From Candidatus Saccharimonadota bacterium (GTDB lineage Bacteria; Patescibacteriota; Saccharimonadia; Saccharimonadales; UBA4665), in the NCBI GenBank assembly GCA_013289705.1, contig JABCZM010000001.1, positions 62,001 through 126,000 on the forward strand: a stretch of 64,000 nucleotides of DNA. Reading direction: 5' to 3'. Numbering within the stretch: the stretch's first letter is position 1; every line of letters starts with the position of its first letter. The translations under genes and the position numbers were made by a program. Under the pieces are notes generated by a model that was given only the letters and a program-made list of their open reading frames with translations, made no database searches and was not told the origin of the DNA. Shown piece after piece: positions 31,643 to 39,553 of the stretch.

Positions 31643-31671
31643 TTTGTATATGACAGTAATATACTAGAAGT
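31643..31671 (+). promoter_or_regulatory. Promoter of the BrnT/BrnA-like pair, leaderless
   Basis: CTGACC (31637-31642) and TATACT (31660-31665) are separated by 17 nt, and the ATG of brnT follows 6 nt after the -10 box. Confidence 0.55.
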
Positions 31672-31980
31672 ATGCGGATAGTGCCTGAACCAATCGCTTT
31701 TCAATGGGATCCTGGTAACATCGATAAGAATTTTAAGAAGCGTAACGTTACTATCCAGGAGGCGGAGGAGCTGTTCGCTAATGAACCCTTTACCACCATT
31801 GAGGATGGCAAACATTCCACAGATACAGAGAAACGTTTTCAGGGTTTAGGGCAAACAAAAACGAGAAGAAAATTATTTGTAGCATTTACGGTCAGAGATC
31901 AGAAAATAAGGATCATATCAATTAGGGATATGAAAAGAAAGGAGCGACAAGCATATGAACAACTTGAAAAAAATTCCTAG
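31672..31980 (+). CDS. brnT: BrnT-like toxin (102 aa)
   Basis: BrnT toxins are RelE-fold ribonucleases that block translation. The signature starts FQWDPGNIDKNFKKRNVTIQEAEELF (F.WD..K...N..KHG...EEA..VF) and continues R…LG.T…R.L.V.FT.R….IRIISIRDMKRKERQAYE, matching the family. The toxin gene precedes and overlaps the antitoxin gene by 26 nt, the normal order for brnTA. Transcription likely starts at the ATG itself (see promoter). Confidence 0.85.
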   Translation: MRIVPEPIAFQWDPGNIDKNFKKRNVTIQEAEELFANEPFTTIEDGKHSTDTEKRFQGLGQTKTRRKLFVAFTVRDQKIRIISIRDMKRKERQAYEQLEKNS

Positions 31981-32233
31981 CTTTAAAAACGTCGATGAAG
32001 AGGCCGAGTTTTGGAGTACTCATGATTCTGCGGAATACGTCGATTGGTCGAAGGCCAAAAAGACCGTATTTCCAAACTTAAAGTCTTCCACTGAGTCTAT
32101 CTCGCTACGACTACCATCGTCATTGCTGGCACGCATTAAAGAACTGGCGAACGAAAAAGATGTACCCTATCAGTCACTCATGAAGGTCTATCTGAGCGAT
32201 CAGGTGAAACATGAACTTCTAAGTCATAAGTAA
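31955..32233 (+). CDS. brnA: BrnA/CopG-like antitoxin (92 aa)
   Basis: An N-terminal toxin-contact region (F.NVDEEAEFWSTHDSAEYVDW) is followed by a ribbon-helix-helix domain (SISLRLPSSLLARIKELANEKDVPYQSLMKVYLSDQV). It neutralises the toxin and usually represses its own promoter as a dimer of RHH domains. Overlap with brnT ensures co-translation. AAAGGAG lies 9 nt upstream of the ATG. Confidence 0.85.
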   Translation: MNNLKKIPSFKNVDEEAEFWSTHDSAEYVDWSKAKKTVFPNLKSSTESISLRLPSSLLARIKELANEKDVPYQSLMKVYLSDQVKHELLSHK

Positions 32234-32288
32234 GGTTACCCTCCTGCTTAGGTGTCTCTAGAAAAGTTCCATTTTCCGCGGCGAACTC

Positions 32289-32690
32289 CTACCAGCGAAT
32301 AGCAAGAGCAACCGCCAGCCAAACTATCGCAACCGCTAAGAGTAATGCACCAACCGAGGTTATGTAAATGCCGACGCGCTTCTTCTCGCCATCGAGAAAA
32401 GCGTGCCAAAAGAAGCCACCTGATTGCAAGATGATGCCGCCAGCCAGCACACCACAAGCGGCGAGCTTGGCCGTCCGAGATAGCGTGGTCATCGCCAAAT
32501 AGTTATAGTAGACCAGTGATAGAACGAGCAGCACCCCAGCGTGGGCATGACCGAGCCGAAAAAACTTAAGCTGAGTCTCCGTTAACCGGCCATAGAGCCA
32601 TGTCAACGCCGAATAGCCACCGAACATTACCGCCGGCAGCGATATCCAGGAGATAAGAACGAATAGTTTAAGATCGTGCATAAAATACAT
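32289..32690 (-). CDS. Small membrane protein with about four TM helices (about 133 aa)
   Basis: A frame extends to 32759, but TTGACA-17-TACGCT sits inside that extension on the minus strand, and the ATGs at 32690 and 32681 lie directly after it, so the start is set there. About four hydrophobic helices; the second begins after FRLGHAHAGVLL, whose two His could bind a metal or haem, and FFWHAFLDGEKKR has another. No family recognised. Confidence 0.65.
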   Translation of the reverse strand: MYFMHDLKLFVLISWISLPAVMFGGYSALTWLYGRLTETQLKFFRLGHAHAGVLLVLSLVYYNYLAMTTLSRTAKLAACGVLAGGIILQSGGFFWHAFLDGEKKRVGIYITSVGALLLAVAIVWLAVALAIRW

Positions 32691-32848
32691 AACCAGCGTA
32701 CGAAATGGAACATGGCCTGTCAATATTTGGGGCGTCGCCCGCGCGGAGCCAGCGACCAATCGTTGGGTGGCCTATTGAGGTATTGCGACGATCTGCTAAA
32801 ATAACATTCAAATGAGAAGCTTTAGAATGCCAGTTGTTTCACGCACGA

Positions 32849-32862
32849 TGCCCCAGCGGGCA
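32849..32862 (+). terminator. Weak hairpin upstream of metG
   Basis: TGCCC-CAGC-GGGCA, followed after 6 nt by T-rich TTCTTTTTCTTTTT. It could terminate transcription reading into metG; the gene has its own promoter at 32908. Confidence 0.4.
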
Positions 32863-32907
32863 TAAATTCTTTTTCTTTTTGTATTTTCTCTTATCACCCT
32901 AAACAGG

Positions 32908-32919
32908 TACACTAAACAG
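32908..32919 (+). promoter_or_regulatory. -10 box for a leaderless metG message
   Basis: TACACT (32908-32913), then 6 nt to ATG 32920; no Shine-Dalgarno. Confidence 0.5.
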
Positions 32920-34371
32920 ATGAGCGACAACTATTATGTGACAACCTCTATTCCGTATGTAAATGGCGAACCGCATTTGGGGCACGCCATGGAATTTGTG
33001 CTGGCCGACGTGCTGGCTCGCTATGCTCGTCAACAGGGTAAGACCGTCATTTACTCTACGGGCACCGATGAACACGGCGGCAAAATTGCCGAAAAAGCAG
33101 CCGAGCTAGGCATTGAGCCAAAAGCACTGGCCGATCAGATGAGCGAACGCTTTAGCAAACTGACACACGACCTAGAAATTAGCAACGACCGATTCATCCG
33201 CACTACCGATAAAGCCCACGAAGATCGCGCCCAACTCATCTGGAAGGCGCTCGAAAAAGACATCTACAAAAACAGCTACGTTGGCTGGTATTGCACCGGT
33301 GACGAAGAATTTTTTACTGAAACCGTCGTCAAAGAAAACAATGGTATTTGCCCAGACCACAACCGACCATACGAGAAAATCGAAGAAGAAAACTACTTCT
33401 TTAAACTCAGCAAATACAACGACCAAATCAAGGCAGCCATCGAATCGAACGAATTTTTGATTGTGCCGGCTACCAAGCGCAACGAAATCTTGTCGCTGCT
33501 GCACGAAGGTCTAGAAGATATCAGTATCTCCCGACCGAAAGATAAAATTGGCTGGGGTATTCCGGTGCCTGGCGATAAAACTCAGGTGATGTATGTCTGG
33601 TTCGAAGCGGTCATGAACTATATTACGGTCTTGGGCTACCCAGAACACGAAGATTTTAAGAACTTTTGGCCAGCTAACATGCAAGTGGTGGGCAAGGGGA
33701 TTATTCGCTTCCACGCTGCGATTTGGCCCGGTATTTTGCTTGGCCTGGGCATTTCAATTGAAAAAGCCTTGTATGTCCACGGCTACGTGACCGTTGATAA
33801 CAAAAAGATGAGTAAATCGCTTGGCAACTCCGTGTCACCCAACGAAATTATCGAAAAATACGGTCCCGATGCCTTTCGTTACTATTTTTTGCGTCATATC
33901 CCAAGCTACGGCGACGGTGACTTCAGCTGGGAAGCCTTTGAAGCAGCCTATAACAACGAACTTGCCAACGAGCTGGGCAACGCCGTGCAGCGCACCGTAG
34001 TTATGATCCAGAAGTATCAAAACGGCTTAATTGGCGATGTCCCGGCCGCCGAACACGACACGGCGCAGTACCATGCGGCACTCGAAAAGTGTCAGTTTGA
34101 CCGCGCGCTAGACGAAGTTTGGGAGCAAGTCCGAGGCATAAACCAATATATCGAAACCGAAAAACCTTGGGCTGTTGCCAAAACTGGCGATAAAGATCAC
34201 TTGCGCGAAGTCTTGGCTTACCAAGTGAGTTGCTTGACCGAAATTGCCGATATGCTCGAACCGTTTCTGCCCAGCACGGCCAGTAAAATCAAGGCAATCT
34301 TCAGCGAAGGCATTGTTCGCCCTGGTGAAGGCACACTGTTTCCCAAGTCTGAAACCCCCGCAGTGGAGTAA
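32920..34371 (+). CDS. metG: Methionyl-tRNA synthetase (483 aa)
   Basis: A class I aminoacyl-tRNA synthetase charging tRNA-Met. N-terminal YYVTTSIPYVNGEPHLGHAMEFVLADVLARY contains the HIGH equivalent (HLGH). The insert has C-T-G-D-E-E-F and C-P-D-H, a reduced zinc knuckle region; V-W-F-E-A and the KMSKS loop (KKMSKSLGN) follow. The anticodon-binding helical domain is present. There is no C-terminal tRNA-binding (EMAP-like) extension, so it is the short form. The leaderless promoter is listed separately. Confidence 0.96.
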   Translation: MSDNYYVTTSIPYVNGEPHLGHAMEFVLADVLARYARQQGKTVIYSTGTDEHGGKIAEKAAELGIEPKALADQMSERFSKLTHDLEISNDRFIRTTDKAHEDRAQLIWKALEKDIYKNSYVGWYCTGDEEFFTETVVKENNGICPDHNRPYEKIEEENYFFKLSKYNDQIKAAIESNEFLIVPATKRNEILSLLHEGLEDISISRPKDKIGWGIPVPGDKTQVMYVWFEAVMNYITVLGYPEHEDFKNFWPANMQVVGKGIIRFHAAIWPGILLGLGISIEKALYVHGYVTVDNKKMSKSLGNSVSPNEIIEKYGPDAFRYYFLRHIPSYGDGDFSWEAFEAAYNNELANELGNAVQRTVVMIQKYQNGLIGDVPAAEHDTAQYHAALEKCQFDRALDEVWEQVRGINQYIETEKPWAVAKTGDKDHLREVLAYQVSCLTEIADMLEPFLPSTASKIKAIFSEGIVRPGEGTLFPKSETPAVE

Positions 34372-34419
34372 GTTTCACACTTGCAGATCAAAAATATGAC
34401 GATTACAATAGGCTGCACT

Positions 34420-34644
34420 ATGCAATCTTTGAGTGATGACGAGCAAAAGGGAATTCTGGGCGAGGTACCGAGCGCTCAGCTTGAGGCTACTACCGAATAT
34501 GTAAAGGATGTTCCTGGGATCAAACGGGAGCTGCATCAAGTCAATGCCACCGTCAACGATATCAATGAGCGGCTGATGGTTATTGAACACGTGGTCCATG
34601 GCCATGAAGCCGATATAACCAGCCTTCAGCAAAAAGTCGCTTAA
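34420..34644 (+). CDS. Small helical protein, resembles the 24411 gene (74 aa)
   Basis: A frame begins at 34381, but TACAAT (34402-34407) lies inside it, so a start at ATG 34420 is likelier. The product is acidic and helical (LSDDEQKGILGE…, VNATVNDINERLMVIEHVV…, ITSLQQKVA) with a heptad pattern in the last two thirds. The architecture (DDE.Q-type N-terminus, coiled-coil C-terminus) is like the small protein at 24411. Function unknown. It ends 3 nt before the tatD start. Confidence 0.5.
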   Translation: MQSLSDDEQKGILGEVPSAQLEATTEYVKDVPGIKRELHQVNATVNDINERLMVIEHVVHGHEADITSLQQKVA

Positions 34645-34647
34645 GTA

Positions 34648-35472
34648 ATGGATAATTCAGGCGCTTTGGTGGAGCTTTTCGACACACATTGCCATATTCA
34701 TGAGGCTGTTCGTAAAACGACGCAGGTTTATGATAAGTGGCACGAAAAGGGTGATGTTGCTGTTGAGGCAATCCTGGCAGATGCCAAACAGGCTGGTGTT
34801 GCACGGATTTTGTGCGTTGGTACGACGCTTGCTGATAGTGAATTGGCGATAGAATTCGTGGAAAAACGAGAAAACCTGTGGGCGGCCATCGGCATTCATC
34901 CACATGAGGCTAGCGACCATCTGGAGCGAGCAGCACAAGAGCAGTTCGCGGCTCTTGTAACAGAGAAGAAGGTGGTGGCTGTTGGCGAATGTGGGCTTGA
35001 CTATTTTTATACTCATTCGCCTAAAGAAGCGCAGATAAAGATACTAAAATTCCAGATAGAACTGGCTCTGGAGCACGATTTACCGCTGATTTTCCATGTT
35101 CGTGAGGCATTTGATGATTTTTGGCCAATTTTTGAAAGTTACTCAGGTATTCGTGGCGTACTACATAGTTTTACTGATACGCTTGAAAACATGCGGCGAG
35201 CTATTAATCACGGTCTGTTTATAGGGGTGAATGGTATTGCGACTTTTGCTAAAGATCCTGGGCAACTTGATGCCTACAAAGCCATTCCGTTGCAAAATCT
35301 ACTGCTAGAAACTGACTCGCCCTTCTTGACTCCAGCGCCGTATCGTGGTACAGTGTGTGAGCCAAAACATGTTCTCGTGACAGCAGGGTTTCTCAGTGAA
35401 TTAAGAGAAGAATCTCTTGATACTGTTGCCATTGCTACCACTGGGAACGCACAACAACTCTTTGGCGTTTAA
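34648..35472 (+). CDS. tatD: TatD-family metal-dependent DNase (274 aa)
   Basis: A TIM-barrel amidohydrolase-fold nuclease with two metal ions. Ligands: FDTHCHIHE, IGIHPHEA, VGECGLDYFY (Glu), IFHVREAF, HSFTDT and the final LETDSPFLTP (Asp). Family members act as 3'-5' exonucleases in DNA repair and quality control. Full length. It forms a small gene run with the two hypothetical genes downstream. Confidence 0.92.
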   Translation: MDNSGALVELFDTHCHIHEAVRKTTQVYDKWHEKGDVAVEAILADAKQAGVARILCVGTTLADSELAIEFVEKRENLWAAIGIHPHEASDHLERAAQEQFAALVTEKKVVAVGECGLDYFYTHSPKEAQIKILKFQIELALEHDLPLIFHVREAFDDFWPIFESYSGIRGVLHSFTDTLENMRRAINHGLFIGVNGIATFAKDPGQLDAYKAIPLQNLLLETDSPFLTPAPYRGTVCEPKHVLVTAGFLSELREESLDTVAIATTGNAQQLFGV

Positions 35473-35489
35473 TCTATCTATATCAGCTT

Positions 35490-35879
35490 ATGGGCACACT
35501 TATTCCATTTCCATTCCGCAACAAGCCAGAAACCTCATCATTGCCTGAGATTAGTTCGGAGAAATCAAACGTTATTGACTTTACCTACCGGTCAGTACTG
35601 CGGATTGCAAAAGCTGAAGCTGAGGCGCTCCAAAATCCAACTCCAACTGCAGTAAGTACCGATGCAACCGCAACAGTGGTCGCTGCTACACCGGAAAACA
35701 TTGTCACGTTCGAAGATATTGCTGAAGCACGGGCACGCAAGCAAGCTGCTTTGAGTCCAACTCTTACTGGTGTTGCCGAAGATGCCATCACTGCTGTTGC
35801 AGTCGATGATGCTGAACGGGCCGGTCGAGAGCTTGCTGCCAATGAGTTAATTAATGAGGCGTATAGTGAAGCTTCTTGA
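35490..35879 (+). CDS. Hypothetical soluble Ala/Thr-rich protein (129 aa)
   Basis: Follows tatD after 17 nt. Composition is Ala, Thr, Val and Glu-rich with helical stretches (FEDIAEARARKQAAL, DDAERAGRELAANELINEA) and no TM or signal. No domain recognised. It overlaps the next gene's frame by 26 nt if that gene starts at 35854. Confidence 0.55.
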   Translation: MGTLIPFPFRNKPETSSLPEISSEKSNVIDFTYRSVLRIAKAEAEALQNPTPTAVSTDATATVVAATPENIVTFEDIAEARARKQAALSPTLTGVAEDAITAVAVDDAERAGRELAANELINEAYSEAS

Positions 35880-36228
35880 TAACATCATGGGCCAGAATGC
35901 TGACCAGCGACGCGTAAATGCTCGCCGTTCAATCTTGCACTATGGTGCCCGCATGGGGGGTGAATTATTCGGCCCAATCCCCAAAGGCCATCGACGTGAG
36001 TTCTTTTGCCTGGATGAACACACTTGGATCTGGCATGAAGAATGGATCGACAAAGATGGCAACCGCCAGATGCTCACTACGCGTTATGATATTCGCCCAA
36101 CCGGTGTGTTGAAGTCGCAGGGTGATAATTCCTATCGTCGACTTTCGCGTCAGGAAGCTCGTAACTTTTATCAGGCAGCCAAGCTTTACTACGAGCGTCT
36201 CAACACCGACCTGCAACGTATCGCCTAA
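35854..36228 (+). CDS. Hypothetical basic protein (124 aa)
   Basis: Three candidate starts: ATG 35854, GTG 35866 (with GAGG 6 nt upstream, the best Shine-Dalgarno) and ATG 35887. The conserved-looking core HYGARMGGELFGPIPKGHRR, EFFCLDEHTWIWHEEW and YDIRPTGVLK suggests a small β-domain with several Trp/His, followed by a helical tail (LSRQEARNFYQAAKLYYERL). I believe similar proteins occur widely in Saccharibacteria but know no function. Confidence 0.65.
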   Translation: MRRIVKLLDNIMGQNADQRRVNARRSILHYGARMGGELFGPIPKGHRREFFCLDEHTWIWHEEWIDKDGNRQMLTTRYDIRPTGVLKSQGDNSYRRLSRQEARNFYQAAKLYYERLNTDLQRIA

Positions 36229-36242
36229 TCAGGCTGGGCCTG

Positions 36243-36254
36243 TATACTATTTTG
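36243..36254 (+). promoter_or_regulatory. -10 box for a leaderless cysteine-desulfurase message
   Basis: TG-TATACT (36243-36248), 6 nt before ATG 36255; no Shine-Dalgarno between them. Confidence 0.55.
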
Positions 36255-37403
36255 ATGGCAACACTACCGTTTATTTATCTTGACCACGCTGCGGCAACAC
36301 CGCTTGATGAGCGGGTGCTTGCGGCCATGCAGCCATATTTTAGCGAACAGTTTTTTAATCCGTCGGCAACGTATCTGGCAGCCAAAAACGTTGCCAGGAA
36401 GCTTGGTGAAGCTCGTGGTGACGTGGCGCATTGGCTTGGCGCGCGCAGCAGTGAAATTATTTTTACAGCTGGTGGTACCGAAGCCAATAATCTGGCAATT
36501 GATGGCATTATGCGCCAGTTTCCGGACGGCAACATTGTGGTGAGCGCCATCGAGCACGAATCGGTGCTGGCCCCAGCCCGTCAGTACAATTGCCGAGAGG
36601 TTGGCGTGCTTCCTGATGGCACCATTGATTTGGCTGCACTGGAGCAGGCGATTGACAACAACACGGTGCTAGTAAGCGTCATGTATGCCAACAACGAAAT
36701 CGGCACGGTCCAGCCGCTCAAGGACGTTGCTCGTATTATCCATGAAAAGCGTGTTGCTCGACTTAATCGATCTGGGGGGCAACCATTGTATTTTCATACC
36801 GATGCCTGCCAGGCAGCGAATTATCTGGATTTGCATGTGACAAGGCTCGGCGTTGATCTTATGACTCTAAACGGTGGAAAAATCTACGGTCCTAAGCAAA
36901 GTGGCGCGTTGTTTGTGTCGGCACAGGTGCATTTGCAGCCGAGTATTCTTGGTGGTGGACAGGAGCGAAATTTGCGCAGTGGTACCGAAAATGTCGCAGC
37001 GTGCATTGGTTTTGCAACAGCACTGACATTGGTCCAGGAAGCTCGCCACAACGAAGTAAAACGTCTGCAATTATTACAGCACGATTTCTTTACGGCGCTC
37101 TTGGCTGCAGTGCCGAATTTGGCCATCAATGGATCACAGAAACGGCGACTGCCAAATAATGTGCATGTTACCATCCCTGGCCACGACAATGAACGACTCC
37201 TAATGCAGCTTGATGAAGCGGGTATTTTGGCGGCGGCAGGTTCGGCCTGTAGCGCCAGCGACGAAGAGCCGTCACATGTGCTCCGTGCTATTGGTTTGGA
37301 CGATGCGGCAGCTCAGGCAAGCTTGCGATTTACAATGGGCCACGGCACGGTCGCCCAAGACATTGACAAAACCATTGCAGCCTTACGAAGTTTTGTCGTC
37401 TAA
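36255..37403 (+). CDS. iscS: Cysteine desulfurase (382 aa)
   Basis: A PLP enzyme that removes sulfur from cysteine to form an enzyme persulfide for tRNA thiolation and Fe-S work. Visible: YLDHAAATPLDERV, FNPSA, IIFTAGGTEANNLAIDG, MYANNEIGTVQP, the PLP site HTDACQAA and L-N-G-G-K-IYGPK (Lys; most homologs have S.HK), GGGQERNLRSGTENV, and the catalytic Cys loop GSACSASDEEPSHVLRAIG. The start is ATG 36255, set by the -10 spacing. No IscU or Suf scaffold is adjacent; mnmA at 50584 is a plausible sulfur client. Confidence 0.94.
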   Translation: MATLPFIYLDHAAATPLDERVLAAMQPYFSEQFFNPSATYLAAKNVARKLGEARGDVAHWLGARSSEIIFTAGGTEANNLAIDGIMRQFPDGNIVVSAIEHESVLAPARQYNCREVGVLPDGTIDLAALEQAIDNNTVLVSVMYANNEIGTVQPLKDVARIIHEKRVARLNRSGGQPLYFHTDACQAANYLDLHVTRLGVDLMTLNGGKIYGPKQSGALFVSAQVHLQPSILGGGQERNLRSGTENVAACIGFATALTLVQEARHNEVKRLQLLQHDFFTALLAAVPNLAINGSQKRRLPNNVHVTIPGHDNERLLMQLDEAGILAAAGSACSASDEEPSHVLRAIGLDDAAAQASLRFTMGHGTVAQDIDKTIAALRSFVV

Positions 37404-37411
37404 TTTTTTGC

Positions 37412-37427
37412 TATACTTGAGGCTATA
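37412..37427 (+). promoter_or_regulatory. Extended -10 promoter of the F1-like ATPase cluster
   Basis: TGC-TATACT (-10 at 37412-37417), 10 nt before ATG 37428; probably the main promoter for 37428-43784. Confidence 0.55.
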
Positions 37428-38297
37428 ATGCTTACGTTCAAGCGAATTCTAGTCGTAGTTTGCTGCTTAGGCATGCTTTTGTTGCCTAGCACGACCAGTG
37501 CCGCTAGTACTGCTAGTAGCACGTCATCTTCTAGTAATTCCGCTACGCAAGCTGTTACCCAGGGTTATGCCACTGATACTCCGCTGCAAAAAGGCATGAT
37601 TGTCAAATTAAAAGACAATGACTCGACCAAAGTTGAGCCGTTAACCGTCAACACAGTGAGCCAAATGCAGGGCGTTGTGGTAGCTGCCAACGATGCAACC
37701 GTGACACTTTCTAGTGATGCCAACACTGGCCAGGTGTTTGTGGCAACCTTTGGCCATTACGATGTATTGGTTAGTAACCAGAACGGCCCGATTAAAAAAG
37801 GCGACTTCATTACAATATCTTCATTGGCGGGGGTTGGGATGAAAGTTGACACTACACAGTCAGTAGTCCTTGGCCGTGCCACGGCCGCTTTTAACGGTAC
37901 GGGGAATGTAGAAAGTACTGCCAAATTAAAACAAGCTGGCGGTGGTGAGTTAACGGTTTCAATTGCGCGGATTCCCGTTGACATTAGTGTGTCGCATAAC
38001 CCATTTCAACAGAATGCCGACAGAGGCTTGCAAGGGGTTCTAAATAGGGTAAGCACGCAGATTGCTGGCAAAGAAGTTGGTACGAGCCGGGCATATATCG
38101 CCCTAGTTGCATTAGCGCTAGCGGCAATGCTGTCTGGCGGCATGTTATATTCCGGCATTCGCGGAGGGTTGATTGCCATCGGTCGCAATCCGTTAGCCAA
38201 GCAATCAGTCCTTAACGGCATTTTTCGCGTCGTTGTAGCGGGGTTAATTGTTTTTATGATAGGCCTGTTTGGCGTATACTTGATCTTGAAGCTTTAG
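37428..38297 (+). CDS. c-subunit-like membrane protein with a large extracytoplasmic domain (289 aa)
   Basis: Signal peptide (~1-25, ILVVVCCLGMLLLPSTTSAAS), then a ~195-residue β-rich domain (LQKGMIVKLKDND…VQGVVV-type strands, ATFGHYDVLVSNQNGPIKKGDFITISSLAGVGM) predicted outside the membrane. A C-terminal hairpin of two TM helices (~222-252 and 260-289) follows, linked by the polar loop GRNPLAKQ. Small-residue-rich helix 1 and the RNP/RQP-type loop resemble F0 subunit c, and the topology (N-out, loop-in) agrees. The position equivalent to the ion-binding Asp61/Glu is Leu. It is upstream of the b-like gene by about 100 nt. Confidence 0.65.
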   Translation: MLTFKRILVVVCCLGMLLLPSTTSAASTASSTSSSSNSATQAVTQGYATDTPLQKGMIVKLKDNDSTKVEPLTVNTVSQMQGVVVAANDATVTLSSDANTGQVFVATFGHYDVLVSNQNGPIKKGDFITISSLAGVGMKVDTTQSVVLGRATAAFNGTGNVESTAKLKQAGGGELTVSIARIPVDISVSHNPFQQNADRGLQGVLNRVSTQIAGKEVGTSRAYIALVALALAAMLSGGMLYSGIRGGLIAIGRNPLAKQSVLNGIFRVVVAGLIVFMIGLFGVYLILKL

Positions 38298-38394
38298 CGT
38301 GTTCAGCAAAGACAGCTATTGTGCCAAAATCTTCTTCCAAGAACTGGGGAAGCCAATAGGTTGAATCTATGAAACGGTGGAAAGATACACAAAA

Positions 38395-39018
38395 ATGACA
38401 ATCTGGTGGTTGGTAGTTGTTCTGGGTTTCTTGGGTGCCGCTGGCATTGCATTTATTTGGTTGGCGGTGCGTATCGGTAGTGCCGGTGTTGGTTCGGGCA
38501 AAAATCGGACTGATTCGCTACTGGAAGATAGTGAACGAGACGTTGAGCATATTTTTAACGATGAATTTCGTGAAGAATTGCGCAATCGTGGTCGGCTGCA
38601 CTTCGAAAAAATCATCGGTGAAAACGCCATGTTTTTACAACAAGATTTGCGGTTAACGACCTCGCAACTCAACGAGTATATGAAGACCGAGATTACTCAT
38701 AAGTTAGAGGCTGAGTTCGAAAAGTACGAACAGTCGATCATGGACGCCAAGCAATTGGCCGTCGAATCGATCCAAAAAACCAACACTGCCATTGACGAAC
38801 AGCGTCAGGTCATGGGCCGTGAGCTGCAACAGGAAATTATTGCCGAAAAGCAGCAAATTGTGCAGCGTTTCGAGCAAAACATGACCGACATTATTAACCA
38901 CTACGTGTTGGCTGCAATTGGCAATCAGATTGATTTGAACGATCAGCTGGAGTTTATCCTGGCCGACCTAGAAATGAACCGACAAGCGATCATAGAGGAC
39001 ATTACTCATGGCGCCTGA
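38395..39018 (+). CDS. atpF: b-subunit-like stalk protein of the F1-like ATPase (207 aa)
   Basis: One N-terminal TM (TIWWLVVVLGFLGAAGIAFIWLAV) followed by a long, highly charged helical region, characteristic of the peripheral stalk b subunit. Sequence conservation is low, and the length is above the usual ~160. Start taken at ATG 38395 (a GTG at 38377 is possible). The next gene starts 11 nt before this stop, so translation is coupled. Identity is supported mainly by position between the c-like and delta-like genes. Confidence 0.75.
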   Translation: MTIWWLVVVLGFLGAAGIAFIWLAVRIGSAGVGSGKNRTDSLLEDSERDVEHIFNDEFREELRNRGRLHFEKIIGENAMFLQQDLRLTTSQLNEYMKTEITHKLEAEFEKYEQSIMDAKQLAVESIQKTNTAIDEQRQVMGRELQQEIIAEKQQIVQRFEQNMTDIINHYVLAAIGNQIDLNDQLEFILADLEMNRQAIIEDITHGA

Positions 39019-39553
39019 AGTGGAGCGATTTGTGGGGTTGCCACTTATTGTGGTGACGCCGGTTGATGTTGGCCGGCTTGTGCGCGAGCTAGAGACGATT
39101 GATAACGCGCTGTTGCAGCAAGAATTGCAAAAGCAAGAAGCCAAGTTGCCTAAAACCACCAGGTTCATGGATGAGCTTATTGACCTCAACAAGCTTAACT
39201 TGCTTGATAAGGCTGAACGCTTGCGACTAAAGCAGTTTCTGGCGGTTGTAAAACAACGTGCACCACTGTTGCACGTGAGTTTTGGTGCCGATCCGTCATC
39301 AATTTTTGTTGAAAAAGTAGTGGACTGGCTACGGGAAAATATTCATCCACTAACATTGATGACCATTGGTCTGCAACCCACTATTGGTGCCGGCTGCTTA
39401 ATACGAACAACCAACAAATATTTTGACTTCTCGCTCAGTAAACACCTTGGCGAAAATCGTGAATTACTCATGAAAGCACTACGTGAGAGCATAGCGACTA
39501 CCGCGACAACACCTCCTCAGCCTGCCACGCAAACGGCAGAGGTAGCTGCATGA
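39008..39553 (+). CDS. atpH: delta-like subunit of the F1-like ATPase (181 aa)
   Basis: The C-terminal part [33 protein letters not shown] corresponds to the delta/OSCP strand (…P.LIGG..I…D…D.S…L). The N-terminal half is helical. In F-ATPases this subunit links the stalk to the top of the alpha3beta3 head. It overlaps the b-like gene by 11 nt and the alpha gene by 4 nt (ATGA). N-terminal homology is weak. Confidence 0.75.
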   Translation: MAPEVERFVGLPLIVVTPVDVGRLVRELETIDNALLQQELQKQEAKLPKTTRFMDELIDLNKLNLLDKAERLRLKQFLAVVKQRAPLLHVSFGADPSSIFVEKVVDWLRENIHPLTLMTIGLQPTIGAGCLIRTTNKYFDFSLSKHLGENRELLMKALRESIATTATTPPQPATQTAEVAA

